Source of the DNA: Bretschneidera sinensis
Lineage: Eukaryota > Streptophyta > Magnoliopsida > Brassicales > Akaniaceae
Reading direction: 5' to 3'
NCBI GenBank assembly: GCA_023935145.1
Contig: CM043700.1
Span: forward strand, 27,846,501 to 27,910,500
DNA: 64,000 nt
The position numbers and the translations under genes were made by a program. Of the stretch, positions 45,601-57,838 are shown piece by piece (within the stretch, counting starts at the first letter, position 1; the number at the start of each line of letters is the position of its first letter). The notes under the pieces are model-generated. The model was given only the letters and a program-made list of their open reading frames with translations, was not told the origin of the DNA and did not search any database.

Positions 45601-48600
45601 TCCTCTTTGCCGATGACATAATCGCTTTTTGTGGTCTGGAAGCTACTCAAATCTTGTATCTTCAGTGTGTTCTTGTTTTCAAGCGGTATTGAGGCTTAAG
45701 GTTAACTTTATTAAGAGTGATTTAATTTCTCTTGGTGAAAATATTAATGGTCGTTTCCTTGCAAGCTTGTTGGGGTGCAATGTGGAATCACTTCCTATTA
45801 CTTATCTTGATCTCCTTCTTCGGGCTAAATTTGAAACAAAAGTATGGAATCCTACCGTGGAAAGGTTTGAGAAACGATTAGTCGAGTGAAAAAACCATTA
45901 TCTTTCAAAAGGAAGAAGACTTATGCTCATCAAAAGCACCCTCCGTAGCCTTCCCATTTATTTTGTCTCTCTTTCTCATTCCTAGTTCGGTGGCTAATTC
46001 AAAGAAGGTTCATTTGGGACAATACAAGAGAGGAATACAAGTATCATTTGGTAAGGTGGAGCGTGGTTAAACAATCGATGGAAAAAGGAGGTCTTGGTCT
46101 CAAATCTATCACTTTATTCAACAAAGCTCTTCTCGGAAAATAGTTATGGAGATTCTTAGGGGAAAGGGATCATTTTTTGAGGAAAGTGGTGGAGGCTAAA
46201 TATGGGATGGATCATAATGGGTATGTCCAAGGAGGGTAGGGGGCCTCATGGTGTGGGGGTGTGGAAATGGATGCGGAAAGGCTGGGAGGCTTTATTTCCT
46301 TTGGTTTCTGTTTTGGTGGGCAATTGGGGTAGAACTCGAATTTGGCATGACACTTCATTTGGAAACACCTCTTTAAAAGACCAATTTTCGGATATCTTTA
46401 CTATTGTGAGAGATAAAGAAGCTCTCATTTGTTCTTGTGCTTCCTTGGTTAATGATGCAATTTCTTGGGAAATACCTTTTATTTGCAATGTCCATGATTG
46501 GGAGGTTAAGGGGGTTGAAAGGTTTTTGGAGGTCTTGTATATCTCTAGGATGGATGATGCTAGAGAAGATGTGGCTAGATGGAAGGTAGCCAGGATAAAG
46601 GTTTTGGGTTGAAACCTTTTTACAAGATTCTTCTTGATGGGGCTCCTTTGGAGGGCTCATCCAACTTCTCTTGGAAATCAATTTGGTGTTCTTATGCCCC
46701 AAAAAAGTTTTTTTTTTTTTTTTTTTTTTTCGTGGGAGGCCTATTGGGAAAAGATCCTTATCATTGACAATTTACAAAGAACGAGGAGAGTGTTTGTTAA
46801 TAGATGTTATATTTGTAAAGAGTGCGCCGAGAAAGTGTTTCATCTTTTATTGGAGTGTTCCCTGGCTAGAAGCTTGTGGGAGATGGGGTATAATGTGTTG
46901 GGTATTTATTGGGTGGTTGCATGCTACGTGAAAGATGAAGTGTGGGCTTGGAGTGGTTTACGTACTTCTAAGGAACATAAGAAGGCTTATTTATTGATTC
47001 CACTCTCATTTTTTTAGATTGTTTGGAATGAAAAGAATCAAAAGGCTTTGGATGTTGTGGAGAGGCCTAACAGAGTAATTAGAGATAGCTCGTTCAATAC
47101 CCTTAATTTTAGTTTAAAGAGAATTTTTTTGTGAATGATGTAGATCTCTTAGATTTTGTGGACCTTCTTTCTTGTAGATAGCCTTTGTTTGCGGGTTGCA
47201 CCCCCTTTGTGCTTTTTAATACAATTTTACTTATAAAACAAATCTATATTCATATAACATTCTAACGTCTGATACAGAGAAAATAATAGTAGTTCAGAAC
47301 TGTGTAGAATATCAACCATAAACTATTGAGCCAAGTTGGTTTCTTCAACATTATTAGGCATAACAAATGAGTGATTCTTAAAAAACCAGTTGAGGAGGCA
47401 TACCACACAGTCTATTGTTACCTGAAAATATAGCACTGAAATAGTCAGGAGCACAGCCTTGTAATGTTTACCTGAATCATTTGGTTCGCTTCTTCTGGTG
47501 ATTTCTTTTGTCCACGGCGAGCACGAGCTTCCATATCTTGCAGTTCTTGATTTAAAGATGCACACTCAACCTGATAGCATGTGCTGCTAATTACTCTAAG
47601 AGACTCCAAATCTATACCATTGTTGGAACACGAACTTTTATAGAAAAAAGAATTTGACACGGGTGTCTATCTACCTCAAGTAATGCCACCTTCTGCTCAA
47701 GCTCTGCCACCTTTGCTGTCCTCTCGTCTGTGATTCTCTGAGTACAGAAGCAGTCAACAACACTGAATCAATAGGATATACACTAATGCCAAATGAATGC
47801 TTCTATATATCTGCGGCCACCGAATAACAAATTCCACCAGATTTTTCTAACATTAAGGTGATATCAAGATATTCCAAACCGTGGGACATGACCCATGTTA
47901 TGTAAATACAGAATAGAACCCTGAATTTTCAAAAAGGAAACACAGAGAGAATAAGAGAAACTTTCATCAATAGCTAGTTAAAATAAAATAAAATAAAAGT
48001 AGAGATGGTACCAAGATGCTGAGGCTGAAGACAGTAGTAAGTTCATCAACAAGGCATTTGCAGACAGGCTTAGTGACAATGAGAGGATATGCAATAATTA
48101 TGACATTTATTTGACACTCTTCGCATTCATCAAGACATTAATCTTTTGATATTTTCTCAGAAGATGCACAGAATCAAGGATTGTCTGATCATGACATTCA
48201 TTTAAGGGTAAATTATTTGCACATCCTTTGAGATACGGTCTAATTACAGACGCTTCCTTGCATTTTCTGAAATGACACTGCACCCCTTGTCAAAGCTTGT
48301 CAGCTGACCTGGCTAATGGAAAAACTTATTTTTAGCGTGATACCCTTCTTTTCTATTGGAAATAACAATGTATACCGACAATCAAATTGAACAAAAAATA
48401 AAATAAAAAGCCCTAAACAAAACCATCATTTCAATCCATAGCCGCCTATCTACTCTCCTTTTTTTTTGATAAGTACCTATCTACACTCCTTGCTGATAAA
48501 CACAAAAAAACCCTAACTCCCCCTTCTTTTTACACAGCCGCAATTCTCTCCAGCCCACTCCCTCTTCCGCACTCCTTTCTCCTTGCATCCAACTGCCACC

Positions 48601-51600
48601 AATCTCACCCCTCTTCTTCCCAAGAACCCAGCCACAACTCCTTCCTTCTCCTTCGCAAGAAATGCACACCCTCGTGCTCTAAGCTTTTTTTTTGTGTGTG
48701 GGGTGGTATATCTGTCCTTCAGTTCATCAGCGAACCTCAAGATTTTCACGATCAACTTCTAGTCTGACGATAGCAGGCTCCCACTCGTCGGCGAGTCCGT
48801 GAGCTCTGAGCGGTTCAACTGTCTGGCCAGGGTAGGAATGGATCCGGCTCTAACGACTTCGCCCTCGGCCTAATTGCAGTCGGACTCATTGACAGGAACA
48901 TTGATTTATGGAACCTCCTTTCTTCATTTTTTTTTTCTTTTCATTTGCCGTCTCTTTCTTTGTCTGGATAATGACAGGCAGAGAATTTCTGGTTTTATTT
49001 ATTTTTTTCCTTTAATTTTTTTGGGTTATAGTAGATTTTTCATGTTTGGTTCTTGACAATTAAAAGAGTAACTTACACATGTTGCCCGTGTATTTGAGCC
49101 CCATCGATCGGTTGCAGTGAGAAGTTTTATGTGGTCTAATTCAAATGAATAATTTTTCCTTTTTTGTGTCAATGAATAATTCCTCGTGAAATCAGGGATA
49201 GGAATGGGAATGTGGGTGTTTTACATGTGGTTGGATAGATGGTGAGAACGAGGTCAATCAGAAAGAGAGAAACTTAGAGAATGAGGGGCAGCAACAGTAG
49301 AGATCTTTAATCTTGCTCTTGAATCTTCTTCCCTTTTTCTTTCTCTCAATGAGTTTCCTTTTTCATTATTTTGGCTTCTTAGAGAAGATGCAAGGGCTGT
49401 TATACTATGCTTCTCTCTCTGCCTACTACAACCAGGTCTAGGTTTATTAAATTACTAGTATTTTTATTATGGTTAAATTATTTGATTTATTTAATTATTC
49501 TTATTAATTAAGTTAATTTTTTGATAAAAAATTAAACTTCATTAAGAGAGAAAAAAGGTACTTTGGGTATTAAAAAGTCAAAATCACATGATTGTAAGCT
49601 ATTATGCCCGGTTGGCTGGCGGAGACTAAAAGCTGTCTAACGGTGGAATAAAATAAAAGGGGTTATTTGTCGTATACGAAAACGCGAGGGACGCATCTGT
49701 AATCATACCGTACCTCTCAAGTGGGGCAAATAATTTACCCTTTTAAATTAGACATCTGCTTTCAAAATTTGAACCAATAATTTAAGTGCATATGTGTCCT
49801 GTAAACCAGTGCAATTGCATTATTTTAGCAGTAATTGTGCTAATTCACGACCCCCAACCGAAACTGAAGGTGTTTGTCAAGAAAAATTAGTCAAAAAAAT
49901 GTTCACGTAATTGCAAATTATAACTTCTTTAAATAGTGATATAATGGGTAAGTCTCAGAATCTGAAATGTCAACAGATATGAAAGACTTTCCACTCATTT
50001 AACAGGCAACAACTTGAACTCAATTCATTTCCATGACAAGGAAAGCGTAAGGAAGAGGCTAACATTCTTAAAGATAGTAACTCGTTAACTGCAATATAAA
50101 CCTAATGTGCATATTTATGACTATAATAGTCAAATTTTCAGCAAAATAAGCTATTTGCTGCATCATTATGTCCTATCTTATGAGTAACAAACATGGCGAG
50201 TTCTTACGTTACCTGGATCCTAGCAAGAGCAGTGGATGCGTCAACAGCTCTATGCTCCAATTCCACTTCCCTTTCCATAGCAGCCTGTTATATACTTTTA
50301 GCATAAGCAAAATGGGAAAAACATAAGTGAATAAATAAATTTGTCCAGGTTATGAACCATTTTGGTGGCATTATGTGCTGCACGCTCTTCTTCTGCTCTC
50401 CGTTCTGCAGATGCCAGCTCCTCTCGTAGAGCCTGATAAAGAATAAAATCCTTACTAATCTGAGAACTTGTAATAGAAATAGCATGTGCAAGGAAACACC
50501 AAGAATCCAATTGATTGATGCTGCTTGCAAAAAATTTACCTGCATCATCCTTGTCTCTGTTAGTTCCCTGTTTCTCATTATAGACTCCATGTTCGCCTAA
50601 TGAAATGCAAATAAAGTGTTACCAAAGCCTAAAGCAAACATTAATCCAAGTCAAGAGCACATAAATTGCTCACAGAAGGATGTACATAGATATAGTCACA
50701 GACGCCTGCTACATCATTATAGGAGGGGGAAAAAAAGGAAGATGAAGACCATGCTTCAATAACTGAACTTGGAGAGTGCAATACACCTGCAGTGAAGCCA
50801 GATTTCCTTCAGATAAAGCAGCTTGTTTCTTAAGTGCATCCATTGAATTGACAAGCGTCTCGATTTCTGAGTTCTTTGCAGCCAAAGCTTCAGCTATATT
50901 TGTCTCTACCTTTGTTATTTCACTTTTAGATGCAGACAAATCTTGCTGTAGCTGCTTAATGTGAGCCTCATATGATTTAGTCAGCTCTCTCTGTTAAGGT
51001 AGCAATTCAAATATTAAAACAGCCCTGCTTTTCAATACCATCAATAACACGCTTAGAAAGTGTAGTCCGTAAAACAAGAAAGATGCATGATGCTTAACCT
51101 CTGCAATGAGAAGCTCCTCCAGCTGTGCATTTTCCGATTTGTATTCTTGAAGACGGGACGATAGTCCAGCACAAACCTGAGCATTTACAGCAGAAATATT
51201 AGCACAGCATCCAAGAAATGTAAAACATCTAACCAGTAGGAAATTATCAGGGAGTGGGCAGGAAAACTGTCCAGCTTTTGTTTGTGATAGTCCAATCTGA
51301 TCTATAGTGAACCCTACTGTGAGAATAATTGCTTTGGACAAGATTTCTTTAAACCGTTTGATTGCAAGACAATGCAGAATATATTGGTAGAGCATCTAAA
51401 CTTTTCATATGACCATATAATTTTGTTTTAAAGAAAATGAAGAGTCATGGGTTGCACCCCTTGGTGCTTTCTTAGTATAATTTTTACTTATAAAAAAATG
51501 TAACCCTCAATTTCTTTTATCAAATTTAAGGCATAAGTTGGTTGGAAACTTGAATATGGGATTCACATCAATTTGAGCATGGTGCACTAAAAGCAAATAA

Positions 51601-54600
51601 ATAAGTGTTATTCAATTCGTATCTAACCCATTAACCAGTAGTTACTACCGCGACAAATTAAATTGTCGCTTTCTGAGCATGCAGCTTGTTCTGAATATTC
51701 TTCTGTTATCGGGAACACACAGTCCATATAAAATTTATGCTCATATGCAAGCTGCACCATCATTGACCCCCCCCCTCCCCAAAAAAAAAAATGGTTGCAA
51801 TAATTCTTCCATTCTTAAAGACGGTCCACATACATGATGGTCCCCAATTATGCAGCTTATTCTCAATATTATAAAGTTTCTAGAAACAACAGCAATGGAT
51901 TCTGAGAGCTTACCCGAGCTAACCTTGCTTCTTTTGACTGACCAGTAGAAACTGTGGTTTTAAGCAGTCCTTGAGCCTGGACATCAACTAAAGGAACTAG
52001 TGAATAAAACTTTAAATGGAAGGCACATGAGACGACCCAAAGCACTACAACAAATACAGTGTGCTACTTCTTCCCGTCAATAAATAGTTTACCTCCTCAA
52101 GTTGGTCCTGTACTTTTGTGGGAGGAGTATCAACTTTCTTCTCCTGTTGCTTGTTTTGATTGACAGGAGTGTCAACCTTAACATCAGCATCTGTCACTTG
52201 AGTCTCACCGTTAACAGGAGAATTGGTTATTACAGATCTTGGTCTCTCTGGGTCAATCTTTGAAGGAGTATCTGCATCTCCTGATTTGGTACTTTGGCCA
52301 GCATCAACGTAATGCTCTTCCCCAACAACCTCAATTTCTTCGGTTGGTAACAGTGAAGGAGGATGCTCTATACAAACATTTGAAGAATTCTCATCGAGAA
52401 GCTCACTATTTGAAGTTGACATTGTAACATCCACATCAGTACCAGTTGTTGGGACTTCTGCATTATCAGCATCATGTTTAACAATGTCATTTGCAAGTTG
52501 TCCTGATGATGGAATGCTATGAGCCTCATTGTCAGTACTCTGCTGCTGCTCACTGGCAGATTGGGGGACAGAGTTTCCGGAAGGGACCCCCTTGTCTTCA
52601 ACTGAAAGAGCTGCCCTATCTTTATCAGGGGTCACATCTGATTGTGATGCGTGTGTTCTAGTTTGCTCCCATGCAGAATCACTCTTTTTAGGAGATTCAT
52701 TTGTGGAGAGTCTTTTTTGAGCCTGCAAACAGACTGTAAGTTAAACCGCCCACCTCAAGCAGTTTGCATTGAATATGATAAGACTAATTTGAGGCTAGAG
52801 GTACACGTGTTAATACCTTTTTCCTTGGCTTTGTCCTCTTGGCTTGAGATCCTTGCCCATTAGAAGCTTAACCCCACAAAAGAAAGTGGCAGAAACACAA
52901 TAAGCAAAAAGATACTGTTATTCAAAGGCAAAGGCCATTCCCAGCTGAGTCATACCAAATACCATCCCTTTACAAAGTTATACAATACCTTGATTTGAAT
53001 TAGAGTTAGTGGGAGTTTGAGTATTTACTCAGAACTCAAGCAGGACCAATAAATTCCTGGATGTCCATGTTTTAATTAAACGAAACTCCTAGACTCTCGA
53101 TTCTGTGAAAGGTGATTATTTTAATGCTAACCACTAAAGGAAGGAAATGGCCTTAATCACCCCCTTAGGTACTCCTCTTTATCACACTAACACACACAGA
53201 AATAGTTTCTGAAAATCAAAATTAAAATAAAAGTGTAATTGGTCAACAATTAGGGGCAATTTTCTCATACTGAACAATAGAACATATAAATGCAATGATA
53301 TCAATTTTATCTGTAGATCTTAACTGAGAAGTGAAAGGTGAATTTAATATGAATCTCTCTAAATAGCATCTTCGCTCACTCCCTCACCTACTATAATATA
53401 CGCTACTATACAATCTATTAGGTTAGGCTAACTCAACTGCTTACTTTTACTAATGTATTGTCTTCGTTTGTTTCAGCTTATTTTACAATAAGCAGCACTT
53501 TAAACAACAGCTTAAGCACTCAGTTACCTAAACACAAAATCAAAAAAATACAAAAGCAGCTTAAAGCATCATTAATTAAAGCACATGATACAAATTTAAC
53601 TTGAAAATAAGCAAAACCAAATGAAGGCATTGTATAGTCATGCTTTTTTCCTTTCTGAGTAACCGCTTCTCATTCCCTTTCACTATCCCTTTTTGAACAC
53701 AAAATGAGTACGAAGGAGAGACAACTTCCACTTAACTTTTTAAAAAAAAAAAAGGTAATTTGATTAAAAAGTTTAATCTGAAACTAGTGACTGTTTCCTA
53801 GAGAGAGAGATGATAGAAGTGGAAAAGATAATGGGTAAAGATAGACGATAGATATAGTAGTCAGGAGTTGGGATGTTCGTTTTCCTTTCTTGTCCTTAAA
53901 AAGAAAGATATTTTATAAGTTCCAAATTGAAAATTAAGTAAATTTATGTTACATCCACCCATAAGAGGTTTTTTCTCTAGTATATAGCATAAATAAGTCA
54001 AATAAGCAAATAAAAAGGTCCTCAATAGCAATTACAAAGAAAATCAGCTGGTTAAAAACTAGTGAATCTCTTCATTTTTATCTTTGTATATTAATGTTGT
54101 AATTTTTTTCTAAATGGAATAGAATATGAGAATCAAGAATTAGAGACGTGAATTAACCACTATCTTTAAGGCTTTATTCTTCTCCACTTGAATAAACAAG
54201 TTTACTATGGGTAGAGACGAATAGTCCTCCAGGATGCAACTAGATCTCTAGGTTGAAGTCTGCAGACAGAAAAATCTGAAGAACTTTGGATTTTATTCTG
54301 CTTCAAAATAATTGAAATATTATGGCAGAGGGTTTTGAGAAAAAAAAAGAGAAGAAGAAAGAAGTGAAAAATGTAATCTGAATGTGGAAGGAGGCATGGT
54401 ATGTATAAATGTAAAGACACATCTTCAATCAATTATGAGCAAACATGTATTTCCAATTTGGAAAGACATGATTTTTTCAAATTTAATATGAGCCTCTAGA
54501 TCATGTCTCTTAATTTTAAACGCTTCAGATCGTGTTTGTTAAAGAGACAGTTGACTAATCTGACAACCTTTTAATTAGGTCATGTCCTTTGGATTTAAAT

Positions 54601-57258
54601 CATACTTCTCTGATTAGTCACAACCTTTAGATTTAATCAGATGCCTTTTGATTTAATTTGACACTGTTCTGATTAAATCCTGGGCTTTTGTCTAAAATCT
54701 GGATACCCGAACCCGAACAACAGACACTGGCTGGGCTCGGGGCGAGGGCTCCTCATCGACGATGCGCACATGCGAGGTGCAAAGTGCACCTAAAGCGCCA
54801 ATGTGACGCGACCAGGACCGAGCTCAGACTCAGGCAAAGGCACAGGCGCGTTGCAGTGCCGCAACGCACCATGAACCTTCACCTTTATCCCTTCTTTTAA
54901 CCAAAATAGTTATAAAACATTTTTTTTCTCATTTTCTTATCAATGTGGGACAAATCCAATTTTGGTTTTCAAACAACCCTTTATTCTCATTTTAAACTCA
55001 TACATTAATACCCATTAAATCTCCAACTTGAATTTAATTTAATGCACCTAATTAAAGATTTTTTTAATGATTATTAATTAGCTCAAATTAAGACCTTAAT
55101 TTGAGCTAATTTTCCAACAATTGACACATTGAATTTCTATTTAAAATAATTGTGTTTGGTGTGTGTGTGTGGGGTGGGGGGAGCTTGACAAGCTACTCTT
55201 CTACTTGATCTGTGGTTCTAAGAGACATAACTATTTTAGTGACTTCTACATATCACTCCCGGCCGTGAAACTTGGCCGACCAGGCCGTATTGATAAATAC
55301 AAGAAAGGGCTTATAAGCCCTATCCCTGATGTATTTTGTCTGTCGTGTCGTGTGATGCAGAGAAGTCTAAGGTTAAAACAGTTTTTAATTTAGGGCTTTA
55401 CTTTATTAATTATTGGCATCTATGTACTCAGTGACAGAATTGTTATTTTCTGCAGAACAAGTGCATAATTGTAATTTCGGTCTTTTTATTTATTTAGTTA
55501 CAGGGTTTCTTAGTGGTTTCTTAAAGTTATATTTAGTATTAAGCTAACCTATCAATAATTTTTAAGAACTTTACTCCTTTTTTGGGTCTAATCCTTGGGG
55601 AACAAGTTTAGGAGTCCATAAATTGATGTAATTTCTTTTTGGTTGAATAGAAGACCAGTTATGAAAATCACAGCAGCTTTGTGCTTTCTTTGAACTTGTT
55701 CCTAAGCATCACACTCAGGGTTCCTAAGCATCTTTTCTATCTTTATTATTTTCTGAAATAATCAGATTAAAGTGTCCCAATTCTAAACCCTAGATACAAT
55801 TATTCCCAATTCTCTCAAACCCAAACCCTAATTTCTCTAATTCGAGAAGACTCTCCAAATCTGTCCCACGTCATCGTGACTGACCCTCACATGAGCTGTT
55901 AAGGTGGAATCATCTCAGCAGACCACCAGGCCTGTTACCTGGATTAGCCTTTCTAGTAGATTGACACTTATAGCCCTGAATAAAGGATCAATGTTTGGTT
56001 TAGTATCCACTATCCAGACATTCAAGTACATCTCCAGGATAGATATGCAAGTCAAAGCTGTCTAAAGTATATAAGATCCATACCTGGTGACTGAAAATCA
56101 GATTGTTCATCTGATAATTCGCCGACAACCAACTTTGCCCTTCGATCAACAACTTCAAACAAATCTGACACGAGAACAATAATAAACTTTAAAATTCTTG
56201 AACAATAGGTTAAAATTGTAAACGTCAACTTTGATTCTCATAAGTTACTATGGTATTTGTAAAGATTAAACATCTATGAAATGCAATAGTTGAAATTTGG
56301 AATTTGGTGTACGGCTCCTTTCAATACAATACAAATAAACTGAGAGCAGCAACAGAAGAGCTTGAATGCATATTCTATTTTGTAACTGGCAACATATATA
56401 AGTAGAATTTACAACAGGATTTGGTGAATGAATGTTAAAATGAACTTCCTTCATTTAATACAAAGTTATGAATACGAAGACTTCACAGGTATTGACTTCC
56501 AATAAGCATGCTTCAAATGAAGAAGCATTTAGCAATAGTATTAGATCTCTGTAAGACATTTGCACTTCTATACAACTTGAATAATGTGTAGTCTCCCAAT
56601 TTATCTTGAATTCCCTTAACATGTGTACAAAACCTCTCGCAATCTTTCTTAGTGCACCACAGATGGAAAGAACAATAGAACCAATTCATTAACACATAGA
56701 TCCTAACATTAAGATGTGAAGCAATCTATTAGATGTTGTGACTTAACAAACAAAGCTTTTCTACATCACCATCCCATCCATAAATGGCCGCAGACAAGAT
56801 TGGCATCTTGAACCTCAAATGATGCTTAGGCTGAGAATTCCATGACAAAACAAAATTACCAACAAGGATTTTAATACTTATGGTGTTGTCAATCATCAAT
56901 TCATCCTAGCAGTCATTCTGCCATGAGCTCATTCCCGAAAACCAAAATTCAGGTCAAGTCTCCATGAGCTAAACGTGTAAAACAAATGCAGAACGAAAGA
57001 GGGTTGAAAACCCCAATTGGTGTTACAGTAACCAAGAAATAGTTAAAACCCACCAAACTACGATCCTACTTCAGTTTTGCACGAAAGCAAATGAATCACA
57101 GTTAAAACTAAGATTTACATCTTACCATCTAAGCAAAGGATCGGGCCTTAAAAGGGCATTGAAAATTTACGAAAAAAATAATTAGAATAGTGCACTTGAA
57201 ATAAATTGAGGCAACGAGATCCATACACACCTTCAGCGGCTTTGAGCCACGAAGCCAT
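39688..57258 (-). CDS. GC1: golgin-84 homologue (golgin candidate 1/2 type)
   Basis: A coiled-coil tethering protein of the Golgi. Coding exons, in transcript order: 57258-57231, 56164-56084, 52866-52817, 52722-52093, 51976-51914, 51176-51099, 50990-50787, 50596-50540, 50432-50358, 50284-50213, 47737-47675, 47570-47472, 44194-44117, 43984-43916, 42847-42800, 42716-42621, 42493-42417, 40323-40278, 40189-40097, 40002-39958, 39747-39688. They sum to 2,112 nt, 703 residues, near the length I recall for Arabidopsis GC1. The start MASWLKAAEDLFEVVDRRAK is the family signature. Exon 4 (residues 54-263) is acidic and Ser/Thr-rich; about 264-600 is charged coiled coil. The C-terminus has a single membrane segment, about residues 663-680 (VILLFYLVFVHLFLMYLL), then a short tail ending MGLAN. 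All phases agree and no stop interrupts, so it looks functional. The intron after exon 13 starts with GC instead of GT. GC1 or GC2 orthology cannot be decided here. Confidence 0.95.
40858..41189. mobile_element. MITE in golgin intron 17
   Basis: The ends GGGCTTAGGATTGG and CCAACCATAGCC are imperfect inverted repeats. Purine-rich left (GGGAGGAAGGAAG) and pyrimidine-rich right subterminal parts are also inverted. TTA precedes the left end; the right side reads TAG, so the duplication is uncertain. Probably Tourist-like. Confidence 0.45.
41320..41630 (+). mobile_element. 5'-truncated LINE tail or retrotranscript end in golgin intron 17
   Basis: A G/T-rich stretch with GGGGATGGGGTTTT leads to ACCAATAAAGATCTTTTGCT and an A-rich tail. 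This is like the 3' end of plant L1 elements, but no coding part is left. Confidence 0.35.
42025..42357. mobile_element. MITE in golgin intron 17
   Basis: The ends ATGTGTTTGG (42025-42034) and CCAAATACAT (42348-42357) match in reverse complement at 9 of 10 positions. Inner G-rich left and C-rich right parts are inverted, including a 17-C run near 42316-42331. No target duplication is clear. It ends only about 60 bp from exon 17. Confidence 0.5.
45200..47240 (+). mobile_element. 5'-truncated LINE (L1-type) in golgin intron 12
   Basis: The element lies opposite to the gene. It begins within the RT domain (GVICKLDM, then KAYDHVCWDF near 45270-45320), continues to the RT active-site motif LLFADDIIAF (45600-45629) and the post-RT region (HLVRWSVVKQSMEKGGLG near 46035). 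It ends with the Cys/His-rich zf-RVT region (CYICKECAEKVFHLLLECSL near 46805-46865) and a 3' tail GGGTTGCACCCCCTTTGTGC then TACTTATAAAA. Several frameshifts and stops make it inactive. A T-run at 46709-46730 may be a slippage product. Confidence 0.85.
48204..49742. mobile_element. long-TIR transposon carrying gene fragments, in golgin intron 10
   Basis: About 65 bp at the left end (AAGGGTAAATTATTTGCACA then TACGGTCTAATTACAGACGC) recur inverted at the right end (GCATCTGTAATCATACCGTA then GCAAATAATTTACCCTT). Such long inverted ends with GGGTAAAT starts are common in Mutator-like elements. The 1.4-kb interior has no transposase; it has a SEC31 exon fragment (48711-48918) and a GC-richer leader-like part (48490-48690). 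The target duplication was not resolved: TTT or TTA flanks both sides but no 9-bp repeat was seen. It is therefore a gene-carrying (Pack-type) element of uncertain superfamily. Confidence 0.75.
48711..48918 (+). pseudogene. SEC31: SEC31 (COPII outer coat) gene fragment inside a transposon
   Basis: The plus strand reads SFSSSANLKIFTINF, a stop, SDDSRLPLVGE and SSERFNCLA; after a one-base loss near 48831-48840 it continues with GSGSNDFALGLIA then GLIDRNIDLWN. This is the start of the WD40 domain of plant SEC31, where SSSANLEIF and SSERFNRL precede GLIAGGLVDGNIDIWNP. The stop and the frameshift show it is not translated as SEC31. It lies between the long inverted ends at 48204 and 49742 and points opposite to the golgin gene. 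Confidence 0.82.
51449..51499 (+). mobile_element. short LINE 3' tail in golgin intron 5
   Basis: GGGTTGCACCCCTTGGTGCT then TTTTTACTTATAAAAAAA matches the 3' end of the LINE at 47193-47240 almost base for base. This is a very short 5'-truncated copy of the same family. Confidence 0.7.
54095..55119 (-). mobile_element. solo copia-type LTR in golgin intron 2
   Basis: Read on the minus strand, it starts TGTTGGAAAATTAGCTC at 55119 and ends near ATTACAACA at 54095. It is flanked by ATTAA (54090-54094) and ATTGA (55120-55124), a 5-bp duplication with one change. Near its 3' end it has GAATAAAGCCTTAAAGATAG then CACGTCTC, matching the end of the copia LTR at 1139-1175, so the two belong to related families. 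A GC-rich block (54705-54870) and a GTCCCACATTGAT-like stretch lie in its U3 part. The ORF at 54688-54900 is inside this block and is not a gene. The LTR has the same orientation as the host gene. Confidence 0.65.
55125..56083. other. remaining part of golgin intron 2
   Basis: A GT/G-rich patch (55155-55184) and ordinary AT-rich intron sequence. No further element or gene recognised. Confidence 0.3.
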
Positions 57259-57584
57259 TGATTTTGAATCTCGAGGAATCTGTGCCCTAAATATTTGTCA
57301 AGATAGCTTCCATGTACCAGCGGGTCAGATTAGCAGACGGTGATTATGAAATCTGAAATAGCAGCTGCAATGTGATGATTATGGTGTGATCTCTGCGAAA
57401 AAAAAAAGGATAAATGGGATTGTTGAACAAAACGGAATAGTTATGTTGAGGGAGAGAGAAAGACATAGAGAGCCGTTTTCTGCATTTTGTTGGCTACAGG
57501 TTTTTTTTTACGTAAACTGTGTCAATGAAGACAGTGGTTTGTCAAGATGGGCTACATACAAAGGAATTGAAGAAATAGCGACCT

Positions 57585-57838
57585 AAGGGTGTTCGTTATA
57601 ATTAATCCGTTAAATCGTTATAATAATTGATTAATTATTACATATAAAATATAATAAATTAAATATATAATAAATTTTTAAAATTTAATTATATAAATAA
57701 TATAAATTAATCAATTAATTCGATCAAAATTAATTTAAACGATTAATATTAAAATTAATTGAATCAAAATGATTAAAAAATTAATAATAAAAAATAGATT
57801 AAACATTTTAACAATTTGACCACTTGCACCCCTAATCG
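57585..57838. mobile_element. AT-rich MITE upstream of the golgin gene
   Basis: The left side CTAAGGGTGTTCG and the right side TTGCACCCCTAAT are inverted (GGGTGTTC/GGGGTGCAAG). The inner part is almost pure A/T with repeated ATTAATT words. This end type occurs in small hAT-like elements, but no 8-bp duplication was found. Confidence 0.4.

Noticed and set aside
46202..47017. Long open frames that could be read as genes near 46-47 kb
   Set aside because: They are pieces of the LINE post-RT and zf-RVT region, broken by frameshifts.
52368..52720. Open frames on both strands across golgin exon 4
   Set aside because: They are shadows of the 630-nt golgin exon, whose frame is fixed by splice phase and family length.
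54688..54900. Arg-rich 70-codon frame in a GC-rich block
   Set aside because: It lies within the U3 part of the solo LTR in golgin intron 2 and has no start context or homologue that I recognise.
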